64,000 nucleotides of DNA from Cheiracanthium punctorium (GCA_038373885.1 JAWZYV010010319.1:248001-312000); one strand, 5' to 3'; numbered from the stretch's first letter, positions 23,782 through 35,525 are shown. Numbers and translations: made by a program. Notes: generated by a model from the letters alone, not told the origin.

Positions 23782-23975
23782 TCAACCCTTTAACGGAATA
23801 GAGTGAACAATGTTTTTTGTTATCCCATCTTTAGCTAACACAAACTGGATAGTTTGCCCGCTCGAGAGCATGCCACGTATAATTGTCCGTATGAAAAACA
23901 TGGTGTGCTCAAATTTAAGCCACAAACAGACATAGTTTGGCCTTGAGACTTATTGATAGTCATTCCATAAAAAAA
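23782..23975 (-). pseudogene. Helitron (PIF1-like) helicase C-terminal fragment
   Basis: On the minus strand the frame reads [37 protein letters not shown], then, after a one-base shift, [20 protein letters not shown] and a stop. [10 protein letters not shown] and GQLYVACSR are the conserved late helicase motifs of PIF1-family and Helitron helicases. Everything upstream, including the Walker motifs and the Rep domain, is missing, so it cannot be active. Confidence 0.85.
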
Positions 23976-24154
23976 TTTGTCAACAAAAAAAAAAAAAAAA
24001 AAAAGATAAAATTCTGAAACATTTTCAGATTTTAAATACGCTCTATAGTTCTATATCTTAAAATTGTATCATAATTAATGCGTCGTCCCTATTTTTCTTC
24101 CTTATTCCATTAAGTTGAAAAGTGTATCATTATTCATGACTGTGCTATATTTTT

Positions 24155-24240
24155 CTTTCTTGTTTCGTAAAACCCATCTTTGGAATCGAAATCTATCTTA
24201 AAATCACCTACTAAAACTATTTTGCAATCTTCGCTAAGTA
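24155..24240 (-). pseudogene. Endonuclease-motif segment of the Helitron
   Basis: Reverse complement of the unit at 10966-11067: the minus strand again encodes KIVLVGDFKIDFDSK. It is a relic only. Confidence 0.45.
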
Positions 24241-24675
24241 TATTATACAACTATACTTCATCGTTTTATATATTGTTTCAAATGTGCATCATAATCCATG
24301 AGTGTACCGTGTTTGTCTTTCTTGGGTTCATTCCTACTTTAACACCTCGACTCTCGCCAAGGTGGCGATCATTAAACATATGCAGTTACCATGACGATTT
24401 TTTGCATTTATGTGGCAATCGTAATTTAGAAATCGTAAAATGGCGGTCGGTTAACTAGATAAAATCGGTTAACTAGAACGCGAGATATGGAGTTAAATGT
24501 CTCGCCATTGGTTTGTACAGCATTTTCTAGAAATCTCGAGAAATATTGGTCCTAGGCCTTCTCTAACCTCACTTTTGGGGACTTATTTTTGGCGCCAAAT
24601 TTGGCGATGTTTCACCAAAAACTCGCCAAGTTTGGCGACTTTTGTTTTCCTGCATTAACATCACATATAGTGTAA

Positions 24676-26256
24676 TCTATATATATATAAAAGAGAAAAG
24701 TCTGTCTGTCCGTTTGTTGGCTATACGCATCCAGACCGTTCGACGGATCTGGTCCAAATTTGACACACTCACTAAATAGGACAAGAGAAAGCTAATGTCG
24801 TAAAAATGAAATTAATCGGATTAATAGTTTTTGTGTTATTTTATATTTTGTACAATTTTCAGCCACTTTTTCCTTATCGAAAGCTATATATAGTTGGAAT
24901 ATGCCTGGTGAAGATTTTAAAACAGTATCAGTAGGCGATTTTAAGATAGCTTTGGATTCCAAAGATAGGCTTTATGGTTGAAGAAAGAGTTGATTCCTAT
25001 TTTAATGCCCCTACTTTCACCAACCTAAAAATTCCCCACACTTCGGCGAGCTTTGAAGTTATAGGTCTCTAGGAGTTATGCACAAGTTTCAACGCTCCCT
25101 AAACAACTACATGAAAAATATGTGAACAAATTAGTGATAAACGCACTAGTTAAGGAATTTGAGGACACTTAATTATTAAAACTACATTAATTAGCAAAAA
25201 AATTAATAAAAATGTAACGGAATGCTGTACTTACTGGTTGTTCCAAATCGCCATTTTAATTCTAAATTACGATTGCCACATAAATACAAAAAATCATCAT
25301 GGTTACTGTATATGTTAAATGATCGCCACCTTGGCGAGAGTTGGGGCTTAAAGTAGAAATCAACCCAAGAAAGACAAACACGGCACACTCGTGGAGCAGC
25401 GATAGTTACGCTTCGGTCTAACTCGAACCATGCGGGTGTAGGGGTGGGGGACACTGGCGGAATTTCTGATATCAGGCAAGATGTAACTTTTATAATGCAT
25501 GGTGAACCTGAAGGTATATATTTGTGTATTTAAAATGTAGTTATTTTCTTTAGTTCTCTTTGCAAAAAAACAAAATAAAACAAATCTTGGAGTTAAATTT
25601 CATGTAATGATTGACTTTAATGAGCTATAAAGTTATTGTAGTTGCTAATATTTGCTACTCTCCTCATTATTAGATAATTAATAACAAAAAGTAAAAAAAA
25701 TAACACTAAAATGTAACATCTGTACGCTGGCAAGTCCCCTGTTCCTTTCTTTTTTTCGTTGCAGCGGGAAGTCCCTGGTCCTTTTTTTTATCATTGTAGC
25801 GGGAGGATTCACATCCCTTCCCTTTACAATTTCATACCGACGACTGGACTCTATTTTTTTTTATTAGTTGCGTAGTTATTAGCGATAAATGACTAAATAC
25901 AGACACCTAGAAGGGAAGGGGAAAAGCCTAGCCATGCCCAATTTCCAGTAACTTCTGTACGCTATCAGGTGCCGTGTTCATTTTTTTTTTGTTGTTGTTG
26001 CAGCGGGATGTTCCATGTCCTTTTTTATCATTGCAACTGGAGGATTCACATTCCAGCCTAGCCACGTCCCATTCCCGGTAACCTCTGTACGCTATCATGT
26101 GCCGTGTTCATTTTTTTTTAGTTGCAGCGGGAAGTTCAACGTTCTTTTTTTATCATTGCAGCGGGAGGATTCACATTCCTTCCCTTTAGAATCTATATTT
26201 AAGGTCAATACGCATTTCTCTTCCATTTCACAGGCAACGCCGGGCCACGCTGCTAG
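24676..26256 (+). mobile_element. Non-autonomous Helitron with exact A|T ends
   Basis: It starts TCTATATATATATAAAAGAG after an A and ends caacgccgggccacgctg CTAG (26253-26256) before a T. The tandem partner of the surrounding sequence at about 26545 reads cctaatatttctc, which shows the unoccupied aata site. Internal order: 5' cgttcgacggatctgg block, GDF-repeat segment, a block shared with 10468-11690, and the 3' gcagcgggaagtcc cluster. No intact protein. Confidence 0.85.
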
Positions 26257-26638
26257 TATTACTCTAATTCTCTTTTATGACGTAATCAAAAGTCCCGCTT
26301 TATGTGAAATCTTCGAGAGATACTTTCTTCTAAAAGCTTATAGTGCCTTATAGAGGGTTAGTCTCCATTGGTTTCTATGGCATTTTCAAGAAATCTCGAG
26401 AAATATTGGTCCTAGGCCTTCGGCAACCTTACTTTTGGGAACGTATTTTTGGCGCCAAGATTGGCAACATTTTGTCATTTGGCAATTTTCCCCAATGGGG
26501 CTTGTAAAGTTAGTTTTTCTGCATTAACATGCATAATAGCCTAATATTTCTCTTCTATGACGTAATCAAAAGTCGCACTTTATGTGGAATCTCAAGAGAT
26601 AATTTCTTCTAGAAGCTCCTTGTAGCTTACGCGCCACC

Positions 26639-26646
26639 TATAAATA
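26639..26646 (+). promoter_or_regulatory. TATA box candidate of the LTR-like unit
   Basis: cctataaatacagg, with cagttcagtgtgtc about 30 bases downstream as a possible start region. Confidence 0.4.
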
Positions 26647-27067
26647 CAGGTATGACAGACCCGCAGTTCAGTGTGTCATCGAGCTTCCGATGAGTACGCT
26701 GCTTTGCTCTGTGAATGGTGCTATGCTTGCTTGCTTTTTGAAGCCTTGTTTTAAAGTGCTGTGTGTAAATTCTTTATTGCTGAGCCTTGAGGGACTGTGT
26801 ACGATTTCTCTCGTATATTTCCACTGAATTTTTGCCTGTGGATGTGTTTTATTTTGTGTGAGAAATACAGCATCTGTGAAAGCTTCTGTACTAAGCGGAT
26901 TGTTAAAATCACACTACTGTCTGATTGTGCTTGGGAATTTTGTACAGCTGATTGTTTGACTAAGTTCTAGAAGCAATAAATTTCGTTCTCTATCGTGAAA
27001 AGTGGACTCTTTATTAGAACTTTGTACACCAACTAGACTTTAGAACGACGAACCGAGTAATTAACAG

Positions 27068-29090
27068 AGTATTCTGCAACAATATTTTTACTGCTTCTAT
27101 CTTTTTTATGTTTCTCTTGTTTCAAGATTATTTTTCATTTCGCTTGAATGGAAAACAAACAATATAAATTTAATTTCGGTTTTTTGAAACATGTGTCATA
27201 TTAACGTTCGATAAAGTTACTTTTAAAGAAGTGATAACAAAATACCTGCCTTCTCTACTAGACTCTGGATTTTTCAGGAGACAATTTTGATGGTTTCTCC
27301 TGATTTTACATTAAAATTTCTTGGTTTTCTGACAATTTGAAGCTTTAATATGCGACATATTTATTTTCTCGCCAGTTCTGAAATATTACCTCTATCAGGG
27401 TATATTTATTCAATGTGGACCACTATACCATGGTATTTTGGTCCAATAATAAAGGGATTTGTGGTTATGTTGATTACTAATTTGTAAAGGATTCTTGGAA
27501 ATTTCAAAATTAGAGGGCATCCTTTAATTGTAACATTTGTAAGTTCAAAAGCCCGTTTTTTTTTTGTTTGTTTTTTCATCTAAAAAGCAGATATTTTATA
27601 GATTTTTTCACATTTAAGAAAAAACTTTTGTGTCCCCAAAGAATCATTTAAAGTTTTATTAATTTCACGTTAAAAGAATACTTTTATTTCTGAACTCTTT
27701 ACAAAATCTATTTTTATCATCATGACCGTATGTCAAATTGAAATTTGAAACATAAATTGTTATTAAAAGCAAGCTGTTTATTTTAAAAACTATAACTGTG
27801 TATCATGTCAACTTACATTTAAGAAATGATGCATAGAATAGATGGTGAAATTTAATGCGTCCTGTGAAAAAATTTTTGAAGTGTGTTTTGTGGCTCATGT
27901 ATATCGTTATGAATATGACTTTAAAATTGTGATACCACATAAATCTTTTGGATTTTCCTCACTAGATGGCAAGTATGTAACACAACCGAAGCGCTTTCTT
28001 AAATAGATAAAAAGAAATTGGAAATGAAATATAAGGCTTTATACCGCGCAACTTTCATTTTCTTGTGGTAAAATAAACTGACCATCTCTGAAATAAATAT
28101 TACCCCCACCCTTTTACTAGAAAAAGGGGTGCTTCAGGCTCAATACGAAATATTCCCCAGCTAATAATACTGGATTACCTAAAAAAAGTAGTTTTATCTC
28201 AGACATGAAGCTCACAATACAGCATACTCTCTCTAATACCTTTTTATGCGAAAAATCTCGCCCACTCGAAACTCGGTCTTTAGGAAAATTGGAAAAAATA
28301 AACTTCTCGAATTGCCTAACAAGATGCTTAGAGCAAAAGTTTGTGTATCTTCTTTGCAAAACTGCCTCCTTCGTGAGCATAACGAAGGCAATCGCAGAAA
28401 AGAATCTTCTGTGAGAATATTCAACTCAACTCGTTAGGGTCTTCGGGAGGCTCGGCTTTGTTCACCGGGGAATCATCTCAAAAGAAACAAACAATAAGAT
28501 CGCCCTATCAGATGCGAGAGGCTGCAGCACGAACAAAACTTTTTTGTTATTATTCGGCACTTTGAAGAGGAAGGGGGGAGGGGGGGTGGAAGTGAGTAAA
28601 AGGAATCGGGTCATGGATGCGATGCAGATTTTCGTGCTGAAGCAATCATAGTGCGATGTACCCAAAAGATCTGAGCACTTTCCATCTTGTGTGAGGGTGT
28701 CTTCTGCTTTCCATTTCTGATTCATGTGCACTGTATAGATAGGTGATAAATGATTTTTTGCTACGTGGAGCACGTAGACGAAAATGTCCACTTCTAGTGC
28801 TTTCTTGGTCGTATTAATCAACGAGTTGCTGCTGATTTAGATTGGTGAACAGACGCAACTGTATGCGAGAGTTTAGGAAGGTGATATGTTGCGAAATGTC
28901 CTCTAGCAGCTTTTAGCTCAAAATGTCATTAATCTTTGTAATGATAAACATTGTTATCTTTGTTTCTTTATGTTGCAACACGTTTTGTCAAATTGTTGTC
29001 GGAATATGTCTTCTAATATTTCAGAAACTCACTTTTTTCACATTATTTGTATTGCTAATTAAATAGGTTTCCCCCCGAACTCTTCCATAA
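27068..29090. other. No gene recognised
   Basis: The segment 28200-28820 is less AT-rich and has open frames on both strands (longest at 28462-28821 minus, 119 codons), but none shows a domain, splice context or homology I can name. Confidence 0.35.
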
Positions 29091-29094
29091 GTTT

Positions 29095-29420
29095 TGATGA
29101 GGGAGATATATTATAGGAGCGGATACTCTCCATAGCTGCTATACTGGATTATTGGTACCCCAAATAAGTTTCAATTATGTATGAATTGGAAATCTAGTGA
29201 CGTGCAGCGATCCTAGCGGTAAAAGAATAAAGCGTTTCCCCTTGCTGACTGATAGCTAATTTTACTTGTTTTTAAATTTCCAACCTAGCCTGTGAACGAG
29301 ATTATGAAGGCGAGCACTAAATTTTAATTATTTTTTTTCACTTTTGTTTACCTGGTTGCCTTAGTAACAAATGAGTAAAAAGAAGGAAAAAGATGTTCTA
29401 TCTTAAGATTATTAAAATAT
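29095..29420. repeat. Arm A of inverted repeat, partner 30262-30590
   Basis: gatcctagcggtaaaagaat, gtaccccaaataagtttcaat and ttatcttaagattattaaaa occur here and in reverse complement at 30262-30590. Confidence 0.7.
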
Positions 29421-30053
29421 TGCGTCACGAAGGTAAATTTATAGGAGGGGACACTTCTCTTAGAAAGTTGGATAACGCCGTTGTTGCAAACAGATGGCGC
29501 TACGCACACTGGGTAACTGCGCATCTCCTGCTTCTGCGCATCCAGGTTGTTTATATTTACATCGAGTCGAAGAAAATGGAGATCCTTGAATTAGCAGAAC
29601 TTGAAAAAAATTAAATACATAGGCTCATGAACGTGATACGTAATAATTTCTGGCTTCAGGTGTGTTTTAATTACATAATTGTCTAATAATACTATTTCAT
29701 AATTAATTAATAGAGGCAATAATTTCGAAGCGAAGTAATATTGTGTAAGTAATGTCGTGTTATTATTTCGCCCAAAAGCTGTATTTTAAAAAATAGTAGT
29801 AAATTTAGAAGAATGTAGTACGTGTGAATTATTAAAAAGTGTTTATTTACTGTAATGACGATCACACTCAAATAAGCAGTCTTTACATTTCTTTCATGCT
29901 GTGACAAATTTTAACACATCTTTATTTGCCGCTGAAAAACTCATATTAAAATATTAAATTTATGTTACAAAAAGAACTCATCAGTAATGAATTCAAAGCC
30001 ATTTTCTAATGCAAATATATACCGTGGCAGACGAAAACTTCTTTTCTGTGAGC

Positions 30054-30219
30054 AGGGCCGGCCCAAGGGGAGTGCGAATGTAGGCGATCGCCTAAGGCCC
30101 CGCGCTTATAGAGGCCCCGCTCCTGGGCTATTTTATTGCTTTCTCATAAGATATGCTAGAGAAGAGGCCCCGCTCTTGCGCTTCGCCTGGGGCCCCGCAC
30201 GCCCCTCGGGCCGTCTCTG
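30054..30219. mobile_element. 166-bp GC-rich hAT-type MITE
   Basis: It begins agggccggccca and ends gggccgtctctg. The flanks ctgtgagc (30046-30053) and ctatgagc (30220-30227) match at 7 of 8 bases. The other arm of the palindrome (about 30610-30625) lacks the insert. Internally it repeats gaggccccgc. Confidence 0.75.
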
Positions 30220-30661
30220 CTATGAGCCACGATATGCGTTAACAAACATAAACTCAATATTTTAATAATCTTAAGATAGAACATATTTTTCCTTTTTCTA
30301 TTCATTTGTTACTAAGACAACCATATAAGCAAAAGGGGAAAATAATAATTTTAATTTAGTGCTCGCGTTAATAATCTCGTTCACATGCTAGGTCGGAAAA
30401 TTAGAAACAAGTAAAATTAGTTATCAATCAGTACGGGAAATGCTTTATTCTTTTGCCGTTAGGATCGCTGCACGTCACTAGATTTCCAATGTTTACATAA
30501 TTGAAACTTATTTGGGGTACCAAAAATCCAGTATAGCAGTAATGGAGAGTGTCCACTCCTGTAATATATCTCCGGGATTGCGTTTATATTTGTTAACGAG
30601 TCCGTATATCGTGGCTGACAGAAAAGAAATTTTCATCTGCCACGGTAAATATTAACACCCT

Positions 30662-30861
30662 CCAAAAAAAGTATTCGAGCAAGAGAGAAATTTCCTATTT
30701 TAGATTTGCGAATAATAATTGAGTTTTTGAAAAACGCGCAGCTTGATAGAAATATGGAAAGTCGTATTTATACATAGCCTAATTCATAGTCTATGATCAA
30801 TAATTTTTAACATACAAAACCAACGTAGGAAATTTCTCTCTTGTTCGAATACTTTTTTTGG
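30662..30861. mobile_element. 200-bp MITE with 36-bp inverted repeats
   Basis: ccaaaaaaagtattcga and the following bases at the left pair with tcgaatactttttttgg at the right over 36 bases with one mismatch. The equivalent position in the left arm lacks it. The target duplication is unclear, so the superfamily is unassigned. Confidence 0.75.
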
Positions 30862-31074
30862 AATGTGTACATTAGAAAATGGCTTAATTCATTACTGAGT
30901 TCTTTATGTAACATGAATTTAATATTTTAATATGAGTTTTTAGCGGCAATTTAAAGCTGTGTTAAGATTTGTCGCAGCATGAAATAGATGTAAATACTGC
31001 TTGTTTGAGTGTGATCGTCATTATAAATAAACACTTTTTAAATATTGCATTCACACATAGTACATTCTTCTAAA

Positions 31075-32230
31075 TCTATATACATAAAAGAGGAAAGTCT
31101 GTTTGTTTGTTTGTTCGCTATACACGTCCAGACCGTTCGACGGAGCTGGACCATATTTGGCACACTGACTAAATAGGACAAGAGAAAGCTAATGCCGTAA
31201 AAATTAAATTAATCGGATTAATAGTTTTTGGGTTATTTTATGTTTTGTAAGGTTTTTGGCCATTTTTCTCGCATTTTACGTTATCACAAAGCTAAATTTT
31301 CGTCCGAACACTATATTTTTTTATATCATCGGAAACTACAGAGTTTTCTTTTTCAAATAAAATTTGTTACAAAATCGTACTTACATTTGCAGATTTTGGG
31401 GAATTTTTTAAAGGAAATCCTGTTTCGAAGAAAATGTGCTGATTTTAAAAATATGCTATTTTTAAACTGTCGCATCGAAAAACCTAATGGGCAAAAAATT
31501 TCCATCTTTTTACAGCTGATTAAACATTTATTTCTCCCTCTTTTAAATTTTGAACCGTTCAGAAATGTTTATTAGATTTTTTATATGATTTTTTTTTCTG
31601 AAAACATCACAGGTTAAAATTCCCTTCCGTGATTGAAGAAACAGCAAATTTCCCCCCTTTCGTCCTGTGTCCTGTGTGTGGTGTGTAAGTAGGGATGAAG
31701 CGTTTCCAAGACAACTGACGGTGTTCTTTTTTTCACACGGTTTACGTTCTCAAGGTCGTTTTTGCACTTAAAAGGAGAATCCGCCAGAAATGAACAAACA
31801 TGCGGGATTTATTTGAAATCGTTGCATTAGGAAGTATGACTCCTGAAGAATTTGAAGATAGTATTTTACATGGATTATCAATTCCTCGAGAAGATAGTTA
31901 CTAAATAATTAGAGCCTCATAAAATATTTATTAATAAATTAAACCCACTGCGAACAATACATGTAAACAAACCTGGATTTTTAATAAAATAATTATAAAA
32001 ACCTGGACTTTTAATTCATCGATCATTATTTAAGTTCTTGTCTACTGTATATATGCCCAATGATTTGCCTCCAGTGATTCTTACTGGATTTGAAATAAAA
32101 AATAATTAGTTTATGAGGTGCGCAGGTATTAGTGATAAATTACTATTTGAACACGACAGGTAGAAGGAGAGAAACCTAGCTACGTCCAATTCTCGGGAAC
32201 CTCTGTACGCTGGCAAATCCACTGTCCATT

Positions 32231-32268
<38 letters not shown>

Positions 32269-32766
32269 TTTCGTTGCTGCGGGAAGTCCCGTGTACCTTT
32301 TTTTTTTAATCATTGCAGCAGGAGGATTCACATTCCTTCCCTTTACAATCTCCTACCGACGACTGGATTCTATTTGATTTTAGTAGTTGCTTAAGTATTA
32401 GCGATAAAAGACTGTTAGAACACAGACAGGTAGAAGGGGAGAAGCCTAGCTACGTCCAATTCCCGGTAACCTCTGTAAGCTATCAGATGCCGTGTTCTTT
32501 TTTGTTGTTGTTGTTGCAGCGGGAAGTCCCATGTCCTTTTTTATCATTGTAGCGGTAGGATTCACATTCAAGCCTAGCCACGTCCAATTCTCAGTATCCT
32601 CTGTATGCTATCAGGTACCTACTCATTTTTTTTCGTTGCAACGGGAAGTCCCATGTCCTTTTTTATCATTGAAGAGCAGGATTCACATTCCTTCCCTTTA
32701 CAATCTATGTAAGGTCAATGGGCACTTCCCTTCCATTGCACGGACAACGCCGGGCCACGCTGCTAT
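31075..32766 (+). mobile_element. Helitron, first of a head-to-tail pair
   Basis: Starts TCTATATACATAAAAGAGG after AAA. It carries the 5' blocks ccagaccgttcgacgga and ggacaagagaaagctaatg and the 3' gcagcgggaagtcc cluster, and ends ccgggccacgctg CTAT, the usual CTAG having lost its G. No intact protein; the 115-codon frame at 31228 has no recognisable domain. Confidence 0.8.
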
Positions 32767-32768
32767 AA

Positions 32769-34176
32769 TCTATATATATATATAAAAGAGTAAAGTCTGT
32801 TTGTTTCTTTCGCTATACGCGTCCAGACCCTTCGATGGATCTGGACCATATTTGGCACACTGACTAAATAGGACAAGAGAAAGCTAATGTCGTAAAAATG
32901 AAATTAATCGGATTAATAGTTTTTGAGTTTTTTATGTTTTGTAAGGTTTTTGGCCATTTTTCTTGCATTTTATGTTATCACGATCTAAATTTTCGTCCGA
33001 ACACTATATTTTTTATATCATCGGAAACTACAGAGTTTTCTTTTTCAAATAAAATTTGTTACAAAATCGTACTTACATTTGCCGATTTTGGGGAATTTTT
33101 TAAAGGAAATCCTGTTTCGAAGAAAATGTACTGCTTTTAAAAATATGCTATTTTAAAACTCTCGCATCGAAAAACCTAATGGGCAAAAATTTTCCATCTT
33201 TTTGCCGCTGATTGAACATTTATTTCTGCTTCTTTTAAATTTTGAATCATGCGGAAATGTTTATTAGATTTTTTTTTCTGAAAAGATCACATATTAAAAT
33301 TGTCTCCAGAATGCAAGTTCCGGAACGAAGGTAACAAATTTCCCCACTCGGTTCTTCACTTTCAAAGTGGGAATTTTCTTCTCAATGTCATTCATGGCGA
33401 AAGAGAGACGGGAAAGGGGGGGGAGTGAAGAGAGATGGAGGGGGAAAGAGAAATGGGTCGGCGACCGTGCTAATCCAATCCCCCCCCCCCACTACGCGAA
33501 ATTCAGGCAGATAGGTTATTATATTGATGACTGGAAACTCTTTTGTTTTCCGTTGGTGCGTTGGTAATTTTGATAAAAGACTACATATCAGAACTCAGAT
33601 AGGTAGAAGGGAAGAAGCCTACCCACGTCCAATTTCCGGTAACCTCTGTAAGTTAACATATGCCATATTTATTGTTTTCTCGGTTCAGCGGGAAGTCCCG
33701 TGTCCTTTTTATTATCGTTGCAGCCGGAGGATTCACATTCTTTCCCTTTACAATCTCATACCGACGACTGGGCTGTATTTGTTTTTAGTAGTTGCGTAGG
33801 TATTAACCATAAATGACTGTTAGAATACACACAGGTAGAAGAGGAGAAGCCTAGCCACGTCCAATTCCCGATAGTTTCTACGCTATCAAGTGCTTTGTTC
33901 TTTTTTCTTTTTTGCAGCGGGAAATCTCATGTCCTTTGTTTTATCATTGCAGCGGAAGGATTCACATTCCAGCTTAGCAACGTCCAATTCCTGGCAACCT
34001 CTGTATTCTATCAGGTGCCGTGTTCGTTTTTTTTTCCGTTGCAGAGCGACGTCCCGTGTTCTTTTTTTTTTATCATTGTAGCGGGAGGATTCACATTCCT
34101 TCCCTTTAAAATCTATATTTAAGGTAAATGGGCATTTCTCTTCCATTGCACGGGCAACGCCGGGCCACGCTGCTAG
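32769..34176 (+). mobile_element. Helitron, second of a head-to-tail pair
   Basis: Starts TCTATATATATATATAAAAG only two bases after the first copy ends. It finishes caacgccgggccacgctg CTAG at 34173-34176 followed by T. It shares about 350 bp of 5' sequence with the first copy at high similarity. The pair occupies one A|T site: joining 31074 to 34177 gives cattcttctaaa|tttacta, which matches the complement of the left arm near 29795. Confidence 0.85.
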
Positions 34177-34211
34177 TTTACTAATATTTCTCCAAATACA
34201 GCTTTAAATCT

Positions 34212-34611
34212 GTATTTTATGGCAATTTCATGGCTGTAGCCGAGGCATCGGTGTACAGTTGGAAGGGCTTGCCTTGCCCAAAACAATGATCAAGGCAAAG
34301 AAATGCCAATTGCATTTTTTAGTAAAAAGTTAAATCCCTCCCAAACTAAGTGGTCAACTATTGAAAGAGAGGCCTTCCACGTTTTAGAGGCATTAAAGAA
34401 ATTCGACACATGGATTTTCGGGGCCGAAGTCCAAATTATTTCGGACCACAATCCGTTAACCTATTTAACCAAAAGTGCCCCTCACGGAGCCAAATTGTCC
34501 CGATGGGCTCTAGCCTCACAGAGATATAATATGGCTGTTACATACAGGAAAGGAAAACGCCATGGTAACGCTGATGCCCTCTCGAGATTAAAATTTGATA
34601 TGACAACATAA
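34212..34611 (+). pseudogene. Ty3/gypsy polyprotein fragment: RNase H region
   Basis: The clear frame reads MPIAFFSKKLNPSQTKWSTI, then EREAFHVLEALKKFD, IISDHNPLTYL and GNADALSRL. These are the RNase H motifs that follow reverse transcriptase in Ty3/gypsy Pol, ending at the tether where integrase would follow. About 90 bases upstream are related but frame-broken. Reverse transcriptase and integrase are missing, so it is inert. Confidence 0.85.
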
Positions 34612-34641
34612 TTTTTGTTTCTAATGGTTTGTGCAATTTTG

Positions 34642-34644
<3 letters not shown>

Positions 34645-34711
<67 letters not shown>
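34645..34711. repeat. TA microsatellite, about 33 units
   Basis: An uninterrupted run of TA dinucleotides directly after the Ty3/gypsy fragment. Confidence 0.95.
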
Positions 34712-34712
<1 letters not shown>

Positions 34713-35190
34713 CGAGTGTTTTATCTTATTGTATAGTGTATCATTTTTTTTTTGTATGTGGGAACTGCATATCTATGTGAAGCTGTCACCCCTTTTTGTT
34801 TTAAGTGAGCAAAGTACTGGTGTTTATTCAAATTTTCAGAGCAGCATCGACACTCCAGTGCCTGATGTGCTTCCCCTGTATGGACTTGTAAGGTTCCTTC
34901 GCGATTACTGAACTCACGGAGTCCCAGAAGACGCCCCAGCCTGCCCGAATTGACGGCGTCCCAGAGTATAGTTAAAAGGAAGTGGCAACGACAGAGAGAG
35001 AGAAGCAAAACTTTTTTTTTTTAGGCGAGAGGTCGTGTTGTGGTTGTGATGCAGAAAGCATCACATTCTTCTTTTTCTTAGATGTATTAAGTATTTTGTT
35101 GTAAAATGTGCTGTCGTGTGATGTATTAAATGTTAGTTTAAATGTTTCAAAAGTGTCTTCATTCGACATTTACAAATATTGACTCTAACA
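34712..35190 (+). mobile_element. LTR-like tail of the Ty3/gypsy remnant
   Basis: It lies downstream of the RNase H fragment on the same strand and ends gactctaaca, the typical ...CA end of an LTR (reverse complement TGTTAGAGTC). The 5' limit is not defined, so calling it a 3' LTR is an inference. Confidence 0.4.
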
Positions 35191-35225
35191 GGCAGTGAGA
35201 GACTTAATATAAGTCTCTCACTGCC
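35191..35225. repeat. Perfect 16-bp hairpin with 3-base loop
   Basis: ggcagtgagagactta, then ata, then its exact reverse complement. It abuts the end of the LTR-like sequence. Confidence 0.9.
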
Positions 35226-35269
35226 TATTCACTCGCACGATGTCTGGAAACCATACTCATCCTCCCAGA

Positions 35270-35525
35270 CAGCACATAAGCTTAAATCAAGCTTGACATT
35301 TCTTTGAATTTGACGTATTAATACAAGCTTGACAGTTCAACTCATTTTAAGCTGGTAGCAAGCTTGCTGGAGTCAAGTTGAATTGCCTAGCTGGAATACA
35401 GCTTGATTTTTCCTTTCGAAAGCCAGCGTTGATGGCGCCATTTGTGAAAGAGAATGGACATTAATTGTCTTAGCGTTTCTCAAATTTGCTCAATAAAGAA
35501 AAGTACGTAAAAGTTGTGTTTTATT
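35270..35525. other. AAGCTTG-rich segment, possible LTR or promoter fragment
   Basis: Five or six copies of caagcttg or a close variant lie within 140 bases (35279-35420), and an AATAAA follows near 35492. The origin is not identified. Confidence 0.35.

Larger units (their letters stand above)
23533..24470 (-). mobile_element. Decayed autonomous Helitron, 3' part
   Basis: In reverse orientation the 3' end reads ggcaaaacaacgtttgcc (6-bp stem hairpin), gggtcag and CTAG, followed by T. Just upstream on the same strand lies the helicase C-terminus (23782-23975). Beyond a 20-base A run comes an endonuclease-motif segment (24155-24240), then sequence shared with 10800-10900 and 25240-25340. This ties the ctagctgacccggc terminus to a helicase-bearing Helitron. 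Confidence 0.7.
24490..27067 (+). mobile_element. LTR-like unit with duplicated upstream region, split by a Helitron
   Basis: 24490-24675 plus 26257-26350 align in order with 26350-26640 (shared: cattggtttctatggcatttt, aatattggtcctaggcctt, tttttggcgcca, cttttatgacgtaatcaaaagtc). They form an imperfect tandem duplication of about 270 bp. Downstream lie TATAAATA at about 26640, a plausible transcript leader, and AATAAA at about 26975. The unit ends near attaaca at 27067. Together this resembles U3-R-U5 of a solo LTR. The start, target duplication and class were not established and no internal retroelement genes are attached. Confidence 0.5.
29765..31074. repeat. Larger inverted repeat; arm A' forms its loop
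   Basis: 29765-30053 plus 30220-30260 pairs with 30595-31074 plus the start of 34177-34215. The arms share aaatttagaagaatgta, gtgatcgtcattaca and accgtggcagacgaaaac. The loop is the A' copy. The left arm carries a 166-bp MITE, the right arm a 200-bp MITE, and the right arm is broken by two Helitrons. Confidence 0.65.

Noticed and set aside
28462..28821. 119-codon minus-strand frame
   Set aside because: No domain, no splice context and overlapping frames on the other strand; kept only as unrecognised sequence.
32313..34146. Open frames rich in QREDSHSFPL or similar
   Set aside because: They fall in Helitron 3' subterminal repeats and appear in several frames and copies.
34615..34911. 98-codon frame with YIYIYI run
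   Set aside because: Product of the TA microsatellite.
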